Positions 15,789-25,113 are shown, numbered from the stretch's first letter. The stretch is 64,000 bases of DNA from an uncultured Alistipes sp. (GCF_963931675.1 NZ_OZ007039.1:3075806-3139805); one strand, 5' to 3'. Notes: generated by a model not told the origin, from the letters alone. Made by a program: numbers and translations.

Positions 15789-18700
15789 ATGAAATCGGAT
15801 TTCTTTATCGACCGGCCGATATTTTCGACCGTTCTCTCGATCGTCATCGTCATCGTGGGCCTTCTGGGGTTGGTGCTGCTTCCCGTGGACCAGTACCCGC
15901 AGATCGTGCCCCCGGTGGTGAAGATCTCGGCTTCCTACCCGGGCGCGAGCGCCCAGACCGTGACGCAGGCCGTCGCCACACCCATTGAACAGGAGCTGAA
16001 CGGTACGCCCGGAATGCTCTACATGGAATCCACGAACTCCAACTCGGGCAGTTTCTCGGCCACGGTGACCTTCGACATCTCGACGGATGCCGACCTGGCG
16101 GCCGTGGAGATCCAGAACCGCGTGAAGCAGGCCGAATCGCGCCTGCCGGCCGAGGTGGTGCAGAACGGCATCTCGGTGGAGAAGCAGGCATCGAGCCGCC
16201 TGATGACCGTCACGCTGCTGTCGAACGACCCGAAGTTCGACGAAATCTACCTTTCGAACTACGCCACACTCAACGTGCTGGACATGCTGCGGCGCGTGCC
16301 GGGCGTGGGCAGCGTCTCGAATGTCGGCAGCCGCTACTACGCCATGCAGATCTGGGTGCAGCCCGACCGTCTGGCCAACCTCGGGCTCACGGTCCAGGAC
16401 CTGCAGAAGGCCCTCAAGGACCAGAACCGCGAATCGGCCGCCGGCGTGCTGGGCCAGCAGCCCATCACGGACCTCGACGTCACTACGCCGATCATCGCCC
16501 AGGGGCGCCTCTCGTCGGTGAGCGAATTCGAGGAGATCGTCATCCGCGCCAACCCCGACGGGTCGCTCATCCGCCTGCGCGACGTGGCCCGCGTCTCGCT
16601 CGAAGCCGCCTCGTACAACACCGAGAGCGGCATCAACGGCGGGAATGCCGCGGTGATGAACATCAACATGCTCCCGGGAGCCAACGCCATGGAGGTGGCC
16701 CAGCGCGTCAAGCAGACCATGAAGGAGATCAGCCGCAACTTCCCCGAAGGCATCTCCTACGAAATCCCCTTCGACATGACGGCCTACATCTCGCAGTCGA
16801 TCAAGGAGGTCTACCATACGCTCATCGAGGCGCTCCTGCTGGTGATCCTCGTCGTGTTCCTCTCGCTGCAGAACTGGCGCGCGACGCTCATCCCGACGAT
16901 CGCCGTGCCGATCTCGCTGATCGGTACGTTCGGCGTGATGCTCGTCTTCGGTTTCTCGCTCAACATGATGACGCTGCTGGGTCTGATCCTCGCGATCGGT
17001 ATCGTGGTCGACGACGCCATCGTGGTCGTGGAGGCCGTCGAGCGCACGATGGACGAAGAGGGGCTGTCGCCCTACGAGGCTACCAAGAAGGCCATGAGCG
17101 GCCTGGGCAGCGCCATCATCGCCACGTCGCTCGTGCTGTGCGCCGTGTTCGTCCCGGTGAGCTTCCTCTCGGGCATTACCGGACAGCTCTACCGGCAGTT
17201 CACCATCACGATCGCCGTTTCGGTGCTGATCTCGACCTTCGTGGCCCTGACACTCTCCCCGGCGCTGTGCGCCCTGATCCTGCGGCCCGATTCAGGCAAG
17301 AAGAAAAACCGCATCTTCCGCCGCATCAACTTCTGGCTGGCCCGCGGCAACAAGTTCTACGAGAAGATGATCCGCAGCGGCGTGCGCCACTCGAAACGGA
17401 TGCTCGCACTCTTCGGCATGACGCTCGTGGCGCTGTGGCTGCTCAACAAGGTCGTACCGCAGAGCTTCATGCCCCAGGAGGACCAGGGCTACTTCACCGT
17501 GGAACTGGAGCTCCCCGAGGGGGCGACGCTCGAACGCACGCGCCGCGTCACGGACCGCGCCATGGAGTACCTGATGTCGCTGCCCGACGTGGAGTATGTG
17601 CTCAACGTCACGGGGTCGAGCCCGCGCGTGGGCACGAACCAGTCGCGGAGCCAGATGACCGTGATCCTCAAGCCGTGGGAGGAGCGCAAGAGCTCCGACA
17701 TCCGCGAGGTGATGGCCGCCGTGCGCCGGGAGCTGAACCGCTACCCGGAGAGCAAGGCCTATCTGTCGACGCCGCCGGTGATCCCGGGCCTCGGGGCTTC
17801 GGGCGGTTTCGAGATGGTGCTCGAAGCCCGCGGCGACGCCTCCTACAACGACCTCCAAAGAGCCGTCGACACGCTGATGCACTACGCCTCACAGCGCAAG
17901 GAGCTCACGGGGCTCTCGTCGTCGATCCAGAACGACATCCCGCAGCTCTATTTCGACGTGGACCGCGACAAGGCCCAGATGCTGGGCGTCCCGATGTCCG
18001 ACATCTTCTCGACGGTGAAGACCTTCACGGGCTCGGTCTACGTCAACGACTTCAACATGTTCAACCGCATCTACCGGGTCTACATCCAGGCCGAGGCACC
18101 GTACCGCGCCCAGCGTGAGAACCTCGGGCTGTTCTTCGTGCGGGGCGCCGACAAGGCCATGATTCCGATCACGGCTCTCGGCACCACCTCCTACACGACG
18201 GGCCCGGGAACGATCCGGCGCTTCAACATGTTCAACTCGGCCACGATCTCGGGCGAAGCGGCCCAGGGTTACAGCTCGGGACAGGCCATGGCCATCCTCG
18301 AACAGATCGCCCGCCGCCACCTGCCCTCGACGATCGGTGTCGAGTGGAGCGGCCTTTCCTACCAGGAGAAGCACGTCAGCGGACAGACGGGCTATGTGCT
18401 GGGCCTGGCCTTCCTGTTCGTCTTCCTGTTCCTCGCGGCGCAGTACGAGAGCTGGCTGATTCCCGTTTCGGTGATCCTCTCGCTGCCCATCGCGGGCATC
18501 GGCGCCTACCTCGGAAACTGGGCCTGCGGGTTGGAGAACAACATCTACTTCCAGATCGGTCTGGTGATGCTCGTGGGTCTGGTGGCCAAGAACGCCATCC
18601 TGATCGTGGAGTTCGCCAAGGACGAGATCGAAAAGGGCCGCGATACGTTGTCGGCCGTGATTCAGGCCGCACACCTGCGTTTCCGCCCGATCGTGATGAC

Positions 18701-18887
18701 CTCGCTGGCCTTCATCCTCGGCATGTTGCCGCTGGTCTTCGCCAGCGGCCCCGGCTCGGCCAGCCGTCAGGGAATCGGTACGGGCGTCTTCTTCGGAATG
18801 CTCGTGGCCATCACCGTGGGCATCGTCTTCGTGCCGCTGTTCTTCGTCTGGGTCTACAAAGTAAAAGAAAAATGGTCAAAACGATGA
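15789..18887 (+). CDS. RND multidrug efflux permease, AcrB/HAE1 family
   Basis: 1032 aa, the standard length. TM1 follows MKSDFFIDRPIFSTVLSIVIV. The conserved porter-domain start is YPGASAQTV, and the proton-relay Asp pair lies in TM4 (IVVDDAIVVVEAVERTM). TM7-12 repeat the fold (FLAAQYESWLIP, GLVAKNAILIVEFAKD). It takes amphiphilic drugs or bile-type detergents from the periplasm using the proton gradient. Its stop overlaps the downstream outer-membrane factor gene by four bases. Confidence 0.95.
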   Translation: MKSDFFIDRPIFSTVLSIVIVIVGLLGLVLLPVDQYPQIVPPVVKISASYPGASAQTVTQAVATPIEQELNGTPGMLYMESTNSNSGSFSATVTFDISTDADLAAVEIQNRVKQAESRLPAEVVQNGISVEKQASSRLMTVTLLSNDPKFDEIYLSNYATLNVLDMLRRVPGVGSVSNVGSRYYAMQIWVQPDRLANLGLTVQDLQKALKDQNRESAAGVLGQQPITDLDVTTPIIAQGRLSSVSEFEEIVIRANPDGSLIRLRDVARVSLEAASYNTESGINGGNAAVMNINMLPGANAMEVAQRVKQTMKEISRNFPEGISYEIPFDMTAYISQSIKEVYHTLIEALLLVILVVFLSLQNWRATLIPTIAVPISLIGTFGVMLVFGFSLNMMTLLGLILAIGIVVDDAIVVVEAVERTMDEEGLSPYEATKKAMSGLGSAIIATSLVLCAVFVPVSFLSGITGQLYRQFTITIAVSVLISTFVALTLSPALCALILRPDSGKKKNRIFRRINFWLARGNKFYEKMIRSGVRHSKRMLALFGMTLVALWLLNKVVPQSFMPQEDQGYFTVELELPEGATLERTRRVTDRAMEYLMSLPDVEYVLNVTGSSPRVGTNQSRSQMTVILKPWEERKSSDIREVMAAVRRELNRYPESKAYLSTPPVIPGLGASGGFEMVLEARGDASYNDLQRAVDTLMHYASQRKELTGLSSSIQNDIPQLYFDVDRDKAQMLGVPMSDIFSTVKTFTGSVYVNDFNMFNRIYRVYIQAEAPYRAQRENLGLFFVRGADKAMIPITALGTTSYTTGPGTIRRFNMFNSATISGEAAQGYSSGQAMAILEQIARRHLPSTIGVEWSGLSYQEKHVSGQTGYVLGLAFLFVFLFLAAQYESWLIPVSVILSLPIAGIGAYLGNWACGLENNIYFQIGLVMLVGLVAKNAILIVEFAKDEIEKGRDTLSAVIQAAHLRFRPIVMTSLAFILGMLPLVFASGPGSASRQGIGTGVFFGMLVAITVGIVFVPLFFVWVYKVKEKWSKR

Positions 18888-20344
18888 AACGCGCCACCAT
18901 CATATATATCCTGTCGTGCGGCGTGCTGCTCCTCACGGCGGGGAGCTGCTCGGTCCAGAAGCGGTGCAAGGCCCCGGAACTGGACCTGCCTTCGGAGATC
19001 GTCGCCGGAGCGAACGACTCGCTCTCGATCAGCGACCGCAACTGGTGGGAGATCTACGCCGACACGACGCTCTGCCGCCTGATCGACCGCACGCTCGAAC
19101 GCAACCGCAACCTGCTTTCGGCCGAAGCGCGCGTGCGCCAGCTCGAAGAGCTCTACCGCGTGAGCAAGGCGGCCCGGCTGCCGTCGATCGACGGATCGGC
19201 CTACGCGAACCGCGAAACGAACGACTACGCCGATTCGAAATACTCGAACGATCCGGAAATCGGCATCAAGGCACGCCTGAGCTGGGAGGCCGACCTGTGG
19301 GGGAGCCTGCGGTGGGCCAAGCGCAAGGGCGGGGCCGAATACCTCGCCTCGGTCGAGGGGGCCCGGGCGCTGCAGATGGCGCTGGTGGCCGAGGTCGCCA
19401 CGGCCTATTTCGAGCTGGTGGCCCTCGACCACGAACTGGCGATCGTGCGCCGCACGGTAGAGACCCGCGAGGAGAGCGTCCAGCAGGCCAAACTCCGCTT
19501 CGAAGGGGGTCTGACCTCCGAGACGAACTACCAGCAGGCCAAGGTCGAACTGGCCAGTGCCGCGGCGCTGATCCCGAATCTGGAGATGCAGATCGCCCAG
19601 AAGGAGAATCAGATTTCGGTGCTTGCGGGCGGCTACCCGGACCGGGTGGAGCGTGCGGAGATGAACCTGAACGTCGTGATGCCGGAGGCGCTGCCCATCG
19701 GGCTTCCGTCGACGCTGCTGCAGCGGCGCCCCGACGTGCGGCAGGCCGAACAGCAGCTGCGGGCGGCGATGGCTGCCGTAGGCATCGCCTATGCCGACCG
19801 TTTCCCGCGGCTGACCTTCACGCTGACGGGCGGTGTGGAGAACGGCCACTTCAAGGGGCTGCTCGAATCGCCCTTCACCTACATGGCCGGGAACCTCGCC
19901 TCGCCGCTCTTCGCCTTCGGGTCGAAGCGCGCGAAGTACCGCGCGGCGCTGGCGGCCTACGACCAGGCCCGGCTGGAGTATGAGCAGAAGGTGCTGGAGG
20001 TCTTCCAGGAGGTGAACGACGCCGTGGAGGCCTACCGCAACATGCGCCGCACGGCTGAACTGAAATACAACCTGCGGGAAGCGGCCCGGCAGTATGTCGT
20101 ACTGGCCAAACTGCAGTATATCAACGGAGTGATCCGCTATATCGACGTGCTGGACGCGCAGCGGAAGTTCTTCGACGCACAGATCGAGGAGAGTACGGCG
20201 GTGCGCAACGAGCACCTGGCGCTGGTCCGGCTCTACAAGGCGCTGGGCGGCGGCTGGAATGTCAGCCGCGAGGCGTTCCGGACACAGGCCGAAGCCGCAC
20301 AGGGGACGGCGGAGGATTCGTCCGGAAGCGACAACCCTTCATAA
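18884..20344 (+). CDS. RND outer-membrane factor lipoprotein, NodT/OprM family
   Basis: 486 aa from the ATG at 18884, which overlaps the RND stop as ATGA; an in-frame ATG at 18872 is possible. A lipoprotein signal ends in LLTAGSC. Two OEP repeats follow: about 55-245 (WWEIYADTTLCRLIDRTLERN) and 260-455, with the typical LLQRRPDVRQAEQQLRAA turn between. The C-terminus is acidic and Ser-rich. It closes the first RND operon and is followed by a strong terminator. It should be the dedicated exit channel of this pump. Confidence 0.92.
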   Translation: MKRATIIYILSCGVLLLTAGSCSVQKRCKAPELDLPSEIVAGANDSLSISDRNWWEIYADTTLCRLIDRTLERNRNLLSAEARVRQLEELYRVSKAARLPSIDGSAYANRETNDYADSKYSNDPEIGIKARLSWEADLWGSLRWAKRKGGAEYLASVEGARALQMALVAEVATAYFELVALDHELAIVRRTVETREESVQQAKLRFEGGLTSETNYQQAKVELASAAALIPNLEMQIAQKENQISVLAGGYPDRVERAEMNLNVVMPEALPIGLPSTLLQRRPDVRQAEQQLRAAMAAVGIAYADRFPRLTFTLTGGVENGHFKGLLESPFTYMAGNLASPLFAFGSKRAKYRAALAAYDQARLEYEQKVLEVFQEVNDAVEAYRNMRRTAELKYNLREAARQYVVLAKLQYINGVIRYIDVLDAQRKFFDAQIEESTAVRNEHLALVRLYKALGGGWNVSREAFRTQAEAAQGTAEDSSGSDNPS

Positions 20345-20397
20345 TCTTACAAGGGTAGGGTGATCCGCGGGTCGGACACACCCGATCCTGAGACACG

Positions 20398-20429
20398 AAA
20401 AGGCCTCCGGTCACAGCCGGAGGCCTTTT
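20398..20429 (+). terminator. Rho-independent terminator of the first RND operon
   Basis: AAAA then GGCCTCCGG (20402-20410), loop TCACAG, CCGGAGGCC (20417-20425) and TTTT. Perfect nine-base stem with flanking A/T runs, 53 bases after the stop. Confidence 0.88.
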
Positions 20430-20474
20430 CGCATGCAGGCGGATGGCAAGCGGGAGATGCGGAGCGCAGGTGAC

Positions 20475-20621
20475 TCACGACTTCTTGCGAAGAATCCGGG
20501 CGCGGATGCGGCTCAACGACTGGGGCGTGATCCACAGATAGGAAGCGATGCGCTTCAGCGGCACGATGCGCAGCAGTTCGGGATTCTCCTCCATCAGCGC
20601 CCGGCCGGCCCACAGACGAAA
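20475..20621 (-). pseudogene. Relic of a Crp/Fnr-family regulator (C-terminal HTH only)
   Basis: On the minus strand the frame ending at TGA 20475-20477 reads GRALMEENPELL, then RIASYLWITPQSLSRIRARI. That is the recognition-helix region of Crp/Fnr regulators of Bacteroidetes. Upstream of residue FRLWAGRA the frame runs straight into the T tract of the aldo/keto reductase terminator, so the cyclic-nucleotide-binding and dimer parts are gone and no start remains. It looks like a deletion junction. Confidence 0.6.
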
Positions 20622-20644
20622 AATCCCTCCCGGAACCGGGAGGG
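20618..20644 (-). terminator. Rho-independent terminator of the aldo/keto reductase operon
   Basis: On the minus strand CCCTCCCGG/CCGGGAGGG forms a GC-rich stem followed by ATTTTT. It lies about 50 bases past the stop at 20693. Confidence 0.8.
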
Positions 20645-20692
20645 AGGAGTTCATAAGGCCGCTCCGCCACAACGGACCGGAGCCTGCCGGCC

Positions 20693-22063
20693 TCAAAGCG
20701 TATCCTGCTTGAGCTGCTCGACAAAACGGTCGATGCGCCGCAACTGCTGGGGAATCTTGATCGACTGCGGGCAGTGCTCCACGCACTGGTTGCAGCCGAT
20801 GCAGTGGCTGGCCTGACGCAGCCGCGGCACCGAACGGTCGTATCCCACGAGGAAAGCGCGCCGTGCCTCCCGGTAATTGGGATCCTGACGGCTTTTGGGC
20901 ACGTTGCCCTCGTTGACGCACTTGTTGTAGTGGGCGAAAATCGCCGGGATGTTCAGCCCGTAGGGGCAGGGCATACAGTACTGGCACTCGGTACAGGGTA
21001 CGGTCGGGTATTTGAGCATCACCTGCGCCGTATCCTCCAGCAGTTCGTAATCGGATTCGGCCAGCTCTTCGAGCGGCGAATAGGTGCGGATGTTGTCCTG
21101 GAGGTGCTCCATGTAGGTCATGCCGCTCAGCACGGTGAGGACATCGGGGAACGAACCCACATAGCGGAAGGCCCACGAGGCGGTGCTCTGCGTCGGACGC
21201 AGGGACTTGAAACGCCCCACCAGAAAGTCGTTCAGCCGCGAGAGGCGCCCGCCGAGCAGCGGTTCCATGATGACGGCCGGGATGTTTCGCTTCTCAAGCT
21301 CGCCGTAGAGATACTCGGCATTGAGGTTACGCCCCGAAGCGTGGCGCCAGTCGACATAGTTCATCTGGATCTGCACGAAATCCCAGCGCGCCTCGCCGCG
21401 GTCGTGCATCTCCATCATGTGCTCGAAGAGCTCCTGCGTCCCGTGGAACGACCAACCCAGATTGCGGATCCGCCCCGCCTCGCGCTCGCGCTGCAGGAAC
21501 TCCAGCACACCGTTGTCGACGAAACGCTTGTTGAACGAATCCATGTCGCCGAGCGAGTGCAGCAGGTAGTAGTCGATGTAGTCGACCTGCAACTCCTTGA
21601 ACGACTGCCGGTACATGGCCAGCGAGTTCTCACGCGAGAAGTTCGAGAAGTTCGACATCTTCGTGGCGATGAAGTAGCTCTCACGCGGATGGCGCCTGAG
21701 GGCAATTCCCGTCGAGCGCTCGGAAAAGCCCTGCATATAGACGGGGGCCGTATCGAAGTAGTTGACACCGTGGGCGATGGCGTAGTCGACCAGGGTGTTG
21801 ACCGTCTCCTGGTCGATGGGATTGCCGTCGGCGGCGGGCGTCGGCAGCTGCGGCCACCGCATGCACCCGTAGCCCAACAGCGACACCCGGTCGCCCGTCG
21901 GACTCGTCCGGTAGGTCATGCTGCCCGCGGGGAGCTCTCCCGCCGGGGCCGAAACCGCGCTTCCGCCCTTCGGACCGCAACCGTAAAGCGCTGTGGTCGT
22001 GACTGCCGCCCCGAGACCCAGCGTCGTCAGGAATTCGCGGCGATCTATCTTTTTCTTCTCCAT
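20693..22063 (-). CDS. Tat-exported aldo/keto reductase with C-terminal 4Fe-4S domain
   Basis: 456 aa from the ATG at 22061-22063. The N-terminus has a twin-arginine motif (DRREFLTTLG) and a hydrophobic segment ending ALYGCG. The aldo/keto reductase barrel follows (about 55-330), with the tetrad regions NYFDTAPVY, FIATKM and DYYLLHSL. The C-terminal part carries CTECQYCMPCPYG and CIGCNQCVEHCPQS, two ferredoxin-like clusters. Such proteins reduce unknown carbonyl substrates. The upstream polyferredoxin gene ends 14 bases before and probably supplies electrons. The frame is open far upstream, but that part overlaps the neighbour in another frame. Confidence 0.88.
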   Translation of the reverse strand: MEKKKIDRREFLTTLGLGAAVTTTALYGCGPKGGSAVSAPAGELPAGSMTYRTSPTGDRVSLLGYGCMRWPQLPTPAADGNPIDQETVNTLVDYAIAHGVNYFDTAPVYMQGFSERSTGIALRRHPRESYFIATKMSNFSNFSRENSLAMYRQSFKELQVDYIDYYLLHSLGDMDSFNKRFVDNGVLEFLQREREAGRIRNLGWSFHGTQELFEHMMEMHDRGEARWDFVQIQMNYVDWRHASGRNLNAEYLYGELEKRNIPAVIMEPLLGGRLSRLNDFLVGRFKSLRPTQSTASWAFRYVGSFPDVLTVLSGMTYMEHLQDNIRTYSPLEELAESDYELLEDTAQVMLKYPTVPCTECQYCMPCPYGLNIPAIFAHYNKCVNEGNVPKSRQDPNYREARRAFLVGYDRSVPRLRQASHCIGCNQCVEHCPQSIKIPQQLRRIDRFVEQLKQDTL

Positions 22064-22077
22064 TTCTTCGGGATTTT

Positions 22078-23694
22078 TCAGAGGGTTTTGTGACGTTCGT
22101 GTCCTTCGACGACCATGGCGCTGAAGGGCCGGGCCGGACAGAGGTTCTCGCACGCCCCGCAACCGATGCAACGCTCCTCGTCCACGGTGGGAATACACAG
22201 CGACTGTTTGTTGTCGGGATCGCTGGGAACCAGATGGATGGCTCCTGTGGGGCAGTGGCGCTCGCAGTTGTTGCACGACACGCCGTCGGTGTTGACCACG
22301 CAGTTTTCGGGGATCCATACGGCATGGCCGATCTGGATGGAGGACTTTTCGCAAAGCTCCGTCAGATGGATCGCACCCGTGGGGCATACCTCCGCACACT
22401 TCGTGCACTCCGGGCGGCAGTATCCGCGTTCGTAGGACATTTCGGGCTTCATCAGCCGCATCAGATCGCCCGACGGGCGCAACACCTGGTTCGGGCAGAC
22501 CGTCACGCAGAGCTGGCACGCCGTGCAGTGGGCGAGGAACTCCCTCAACCCGCGGGCACCGGGCGGTACGAGCGGGGTCGAACGCTCCGGAGCGCGTTTC
22601 TTCTCGATCAGGGCCAGTCCTCCGTCGACCTTCTTCTCCTGGGCGTGGACTGCCGCTCCGACCATCAGCCCCACCACGCCGAGAAAACGGCGGCGCGACG
22701 CATCGACCGGCGTGTCGGCGGCTTCGTCCTCCTTCGGCGCAACCGCCGCTGCAGGCGCCGCAACGGGCTTTTTCTCCGGCTTCTCCGGCCCGGCAGCCGG
22801 TTTCGGGGCCGGTTCCGCAGCCGGTTTCGCGGTCTGTTTTGCGGTCGGCTTCAGGGTCTCGGTCGGTTTCGAGCGCCGCCACGTGTAGGAGATAGCCCCC
22901 TGACGGCAATGCTCCAGGCAGTCCATGCAGGCCACGCAACGGCTGTAATCGATCGTGTGGGCCACGGGATCGATGCACGAAGCCTTGCAGTTGCGGGCGC
23001 AGAGTTTGCAGCCGTTGCATTTCGCCGTGTCGAAACGCGGCTTGAAGAGCGAGAAACGCGCCAAAGCCCCCAGCACCGTGCCAACCGGGCAGATCGTATT
23101 GCACCAGGTGCGGCCGCCGCGCCAGGCCAGCACGAAGAGTACCGCAAAGGTTATGACGGCAATCAACAGCGTCGGGAGGCTCTTCAACCAGACATCGACC
23201 GAATAGAAGGCGTAGCTATCAATCCGCTCGGCCGCCCAGGCCAGGAGGTTGTTGCCCCAGGCGTAGAGGGGCGCCAGCAGGCTCTGCACGATCCGCCCGT
23301 AGGCGCTGTAGGGGGCGATCAGGGCGCCGAGGCTCCCGAGCCCGGCCGCCATGACGGCGACGAAAAGCACGAGGACCGTCCATCGCAGCCACGTGCGGGC
23401 CTTCGTCCAGGCGAAGCGGTTGCGGTGTTTGCGCCGCCGCCCGGAGAACCACGAAACAAGGTCCTGCATCACCCCGAGGGGGCAGATCACCGAGCAGTAG
23501 ATACGGCCGAAAAGCAGCGTCAGGACAACCAGCCCGACCACCACACCGACATTCAGCGCCAGCACGGCAGGCAGGAACTGGATCTTCGCCATCCAGTCGA
23601 ACCACGCATGGATCGTCCCCGTAAAGTCGAGGAACAACAGCGTGATCAGAACGAAGAAGAGGATCGCCAGCACGATCCGGATTTTTCGAAGCAT
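22078..23694 (-). CDS. NapH/NapG-like polyferredoxin fusion, membrane Fe-S protein
   Basis: 538 aa from the ATG at 23692-23694. Residues 1-200 hold about five membrane helices of the NapH/CcoG type (ICPLGVMQDLVSW, NTICPVGTVLGAL). Two 4Fe-4S motifs follow at about 208-260 (CNGCKLCARNCKASC, CVACMDCLEHC). A long Pro/Ala/Lys-rich linker (about 265-325) leads to a twin-arginine-like segment SRRRFLGVVGLMVGAAVHA. The rest (350-535) has four more CxxCxxC-type clusters like NapG. So a membrane electron donor and a periplasmic ferredoxin appear fused. It lies upstream of the Tat aldo/keto reductase in one operon and may carry quinol electrons to it. Confidence 0.85.
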   Translation of the reverse strand: MLRKIRIVLAILFFVLITLLFLDFTGTIHAWFDWMAKIQFLPAVLALNVGVVVGLVVLTLLFGRIYCSVICPLGVMQDLVSWFSGRRRKHRNRFAWTKARTWLRWTVLVLFVAVMAAGLGSLGALIAPYSAYGRIVQSLLAPLYAWGNNLLAWAAERIDSYAFYSVDVWLKSLPTLLIAVITFAVLFVLAWRGGRTWCNTICPVGTVLGALARFSLFKPRFDTAKCNGCKLCARNCKASCIDPVAHTIDYSRCVACMDCLEHCRQGAISYTWRRSKPTETLKPTAKQTAKPAAEPAPKPAAGPEKPEKKPVAAPAAAVAPKEDEAADTPVDASRRRFLGVVGLMVGAAVHAQEKKVDGGLALIEKKRAPERSTPLVPPGARGLREFLAHCTACQLCVTVCPNQVLRPSGDLMRLMKPEMSYERGYCRPECTKCAEVCPTGAIHLTELCEKSSIQIGHAVWIPENCVVNTDGVSCNNCERHCPTGAIHLVPSDPDNKQSLCIPTVDEERCIGCGACENLCPARPFSAMVVEGHERHKTL

Positions 23695-23830
23695 GGGTAT
23701 TTTCGAGTTTGTGTGTGTCGTCAACCGCGTCCGCAACCGGATTCCGGGCTGCGGAAGCAGGCCCAAAGTTACGGAAAATTTTCCGCCCCTCGGGGCTTTT
23801 CACCCCCGAAATCGGGTCTTTCACCGGACT

Positions 23831-23857
23831 TTCGAGGTTTTCGAGGTTTTCGAGGTT
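23831..23857 (+). repeat. Three tandem 9-base units
   Basis: TTCGAGGTT occurs three times in perfect tandem, followed by a degenerate TTTTGAGGG. It sits in the presumed leader of the minus-strand polyferredoxin gene. Possibly slippage-prone. Confidence 0.7.
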
Positions 23858-24135
23858 TTTTGAGGGCTTTCCATCGATCTTCCACGGGTCTTCCACAGGC
23901 TTTTCGACGGTTTGCCACCGGGAAACGCCGCATTTTACACCTCCCGCCCGCCGTTCCCAAGTCCCGATACAAAAATAGGCCTTTCCCGGCAAACCGGCCA
24001 TACCCGTATTCCGGTTCTTCCTACCACGATCACCGCCGCCCCGCAAAAAAGGACGGGCCCAGCACCCCTTCCGAGTTTCATGTACGAAATGGCCACGCCG
24101 CCGATCATCCGACGCGTGTGTCGGTAGCCGGAAGC

Positions 24136-24167
24136 CCTGTCTGTCGCCAATCAAAGCGGGCTTCTTA
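24136..24167 (+). repeat. 32-base direct repeat, copy A
   Basis: CCTGTCTGTCGCCAA-TC-AAAGCGGGCTTCTTA. It matches copy B at 24223-24254 in 30 of 32 positions, the start points 87 bases apart. Copy A is wholly non-coding. Confidence 0.8.
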
Positions 24168-24222
24168 TTTATTTATTAAATAAATCCGCGCGAGGGGCGT
24201 GACTCGGACAGGAAACCGAAAA

Positions 24223-24254
24223 CCTGTCTGTCGCCAACTAAAGCGGGCTTCTTA
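24223..24254 (+). repeat. 32-base direct repeat, copy B, spanning the AraC gene 3' end
   Basis: Differs from copy A only by CT for TC. It includes the TAG stop of the AraC-type regulator and its last codons. The pair suggests a small tandem duplication or a recombination scar at the 3' end of that gene. Confidence 0.8.
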
Positions 24255-25095
24255 AGCCCGTGCGGTATTCGGTGGGGGACTCCCCGGCATGCTTCTTGAA
24301 GAAGCGGCCCAGATAGGACTGGTCGGGGAATTTCAAACGGTAGGCGATCTCCTGCACTGACAGGTCCGTCGAACGGAGCATCATCCGAATCTCCAGCATC
24401 ACCGCCCGGTCGATAAACTCCTTGGCCGAGGTGTGCGCCACGGTCCGCACAATGGTCGAAAGGTAACGGGTCGAAATACAGAGTTTGTCGGCATAGAAGG
24501 AGACCTCCCGTTGCTGAGCACAATACTCGTGCACGAGCTCCGCAAAACGGTGGAACAACTCCATTTGCCGGGTGGTGTTCTCGAAGACCCGGGACTCTTT
24601 GCTTCCAAAGCGCTGCATCTTGTCGTAAATCTCCAGCAGGACATTCTGCAGGCGGTTCTTGATGATCGTGTTGCGGAATAGATTCTGCCGGTCGCGGTAG
24701 GTGTAGGCGGCCATCTGGAACCAGATATCGGCTCCATCGATACGCCGCTGCGGAGGTTTGGAAATCGGATTGCGGTGCACGGATTCGAAAAACGTCGGCT
24801 CCAGGCGGAATGCAGCCTCCGAAAAGAGATCGCGCGAAAAGGTACAATAGGAGGCCCGGAAATCCTCCGAACGGTCCATGAATAAAAGGTATGTCCCGGG
24901 CAGCAGCAGGATCAGCGTATTACGGGTAATCCGGCTTTGGCACTGATCGATCATCACTTCGGCCTCGCCGTTCCGGCAGAAGAGGATGGCACACCCTTCG
25001 AGCCGATAAGCGTACTGTTCGAAACAGGAAAAATCGGATTCGCCGACAATAAACTGCTCCTCGGAAGTTGTCATTAACGGATTGATCTGAGCCAT
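24238..25095 (-). CDS. AraC-family transcriptional regulator
   Basis: 285 aa from the ATG at 25093-25095 (MAQINPLMTTSEEQ); the longer open frame overlaps the promoter. The N-terminal half (about 15-165) is a cupin-like ligand or dimer domain. The C-terminal AraC double HTH covers about 180-280 and includes STRYLSTIVRTVAHTSAKEF and LSVQEIAYRLKFPDQSYLGRF. It is divergent from the second RND operon, with 159 bases between the starts, so it is the likely regulator of that pump. A minus-strand TATTTTTG lies at 25114-25121. The 3' end carries one copy of a 32-base repeat. Confidence 0.9.
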   Translation of the reverse strand: MAQINPLMTTSEEQFIVGESDFSCFEQYAYRLEGCAILFCRNGEAEVMIDQCQSRITRNTLILLLPGTYLLFMDRSEDFRASYCTFSRDLFSEAAFRLEPTFFESVHRNPISKPPQRRIDGADIWFQMAAYTYRDRQNLFRNTIIKNRLQNVLLEIYDKMQRFGSKESRVFENTTRQMELFHRFAELVHEYCAQQREVSFYADKLCISTRYLSTIVRTVAHTSAKEFIDRAVMLEIRMMLRSTDLSVQEIAYRLKFPDQSYLGRFFKKHAGESPTEYRTGLRSPL

Positions 25096-25113
25096 TGTAT
25101 TTCTTTTTTCGAA

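Larger units (their letters stand above)
23695..24237. other. Intergenic stretch of 540 bases with repeats, no gene
   Basis: No coding sequence is convincing. It holds three perfect copies of a 9-base TTCGAGGTT unit (23831-23857), a minus-strand TATTTTTG -7-like element (23970-23977) that could start a long leader for the polyferredoxin gene, an AT-rich near-palindrome at 24167-24185, and one copy of a 32-base direct repeat whose partner spans the AraC stop codon. Confidence 0.55.

Noticed and set aside
23219..24154. 311-codon minus-strand frame across the intergenic repeats
   Set aside because: It runs out of frame into the polyferredoxin gene, contains the 9-base repeat as low-complexity NLENLE, and has no domain.
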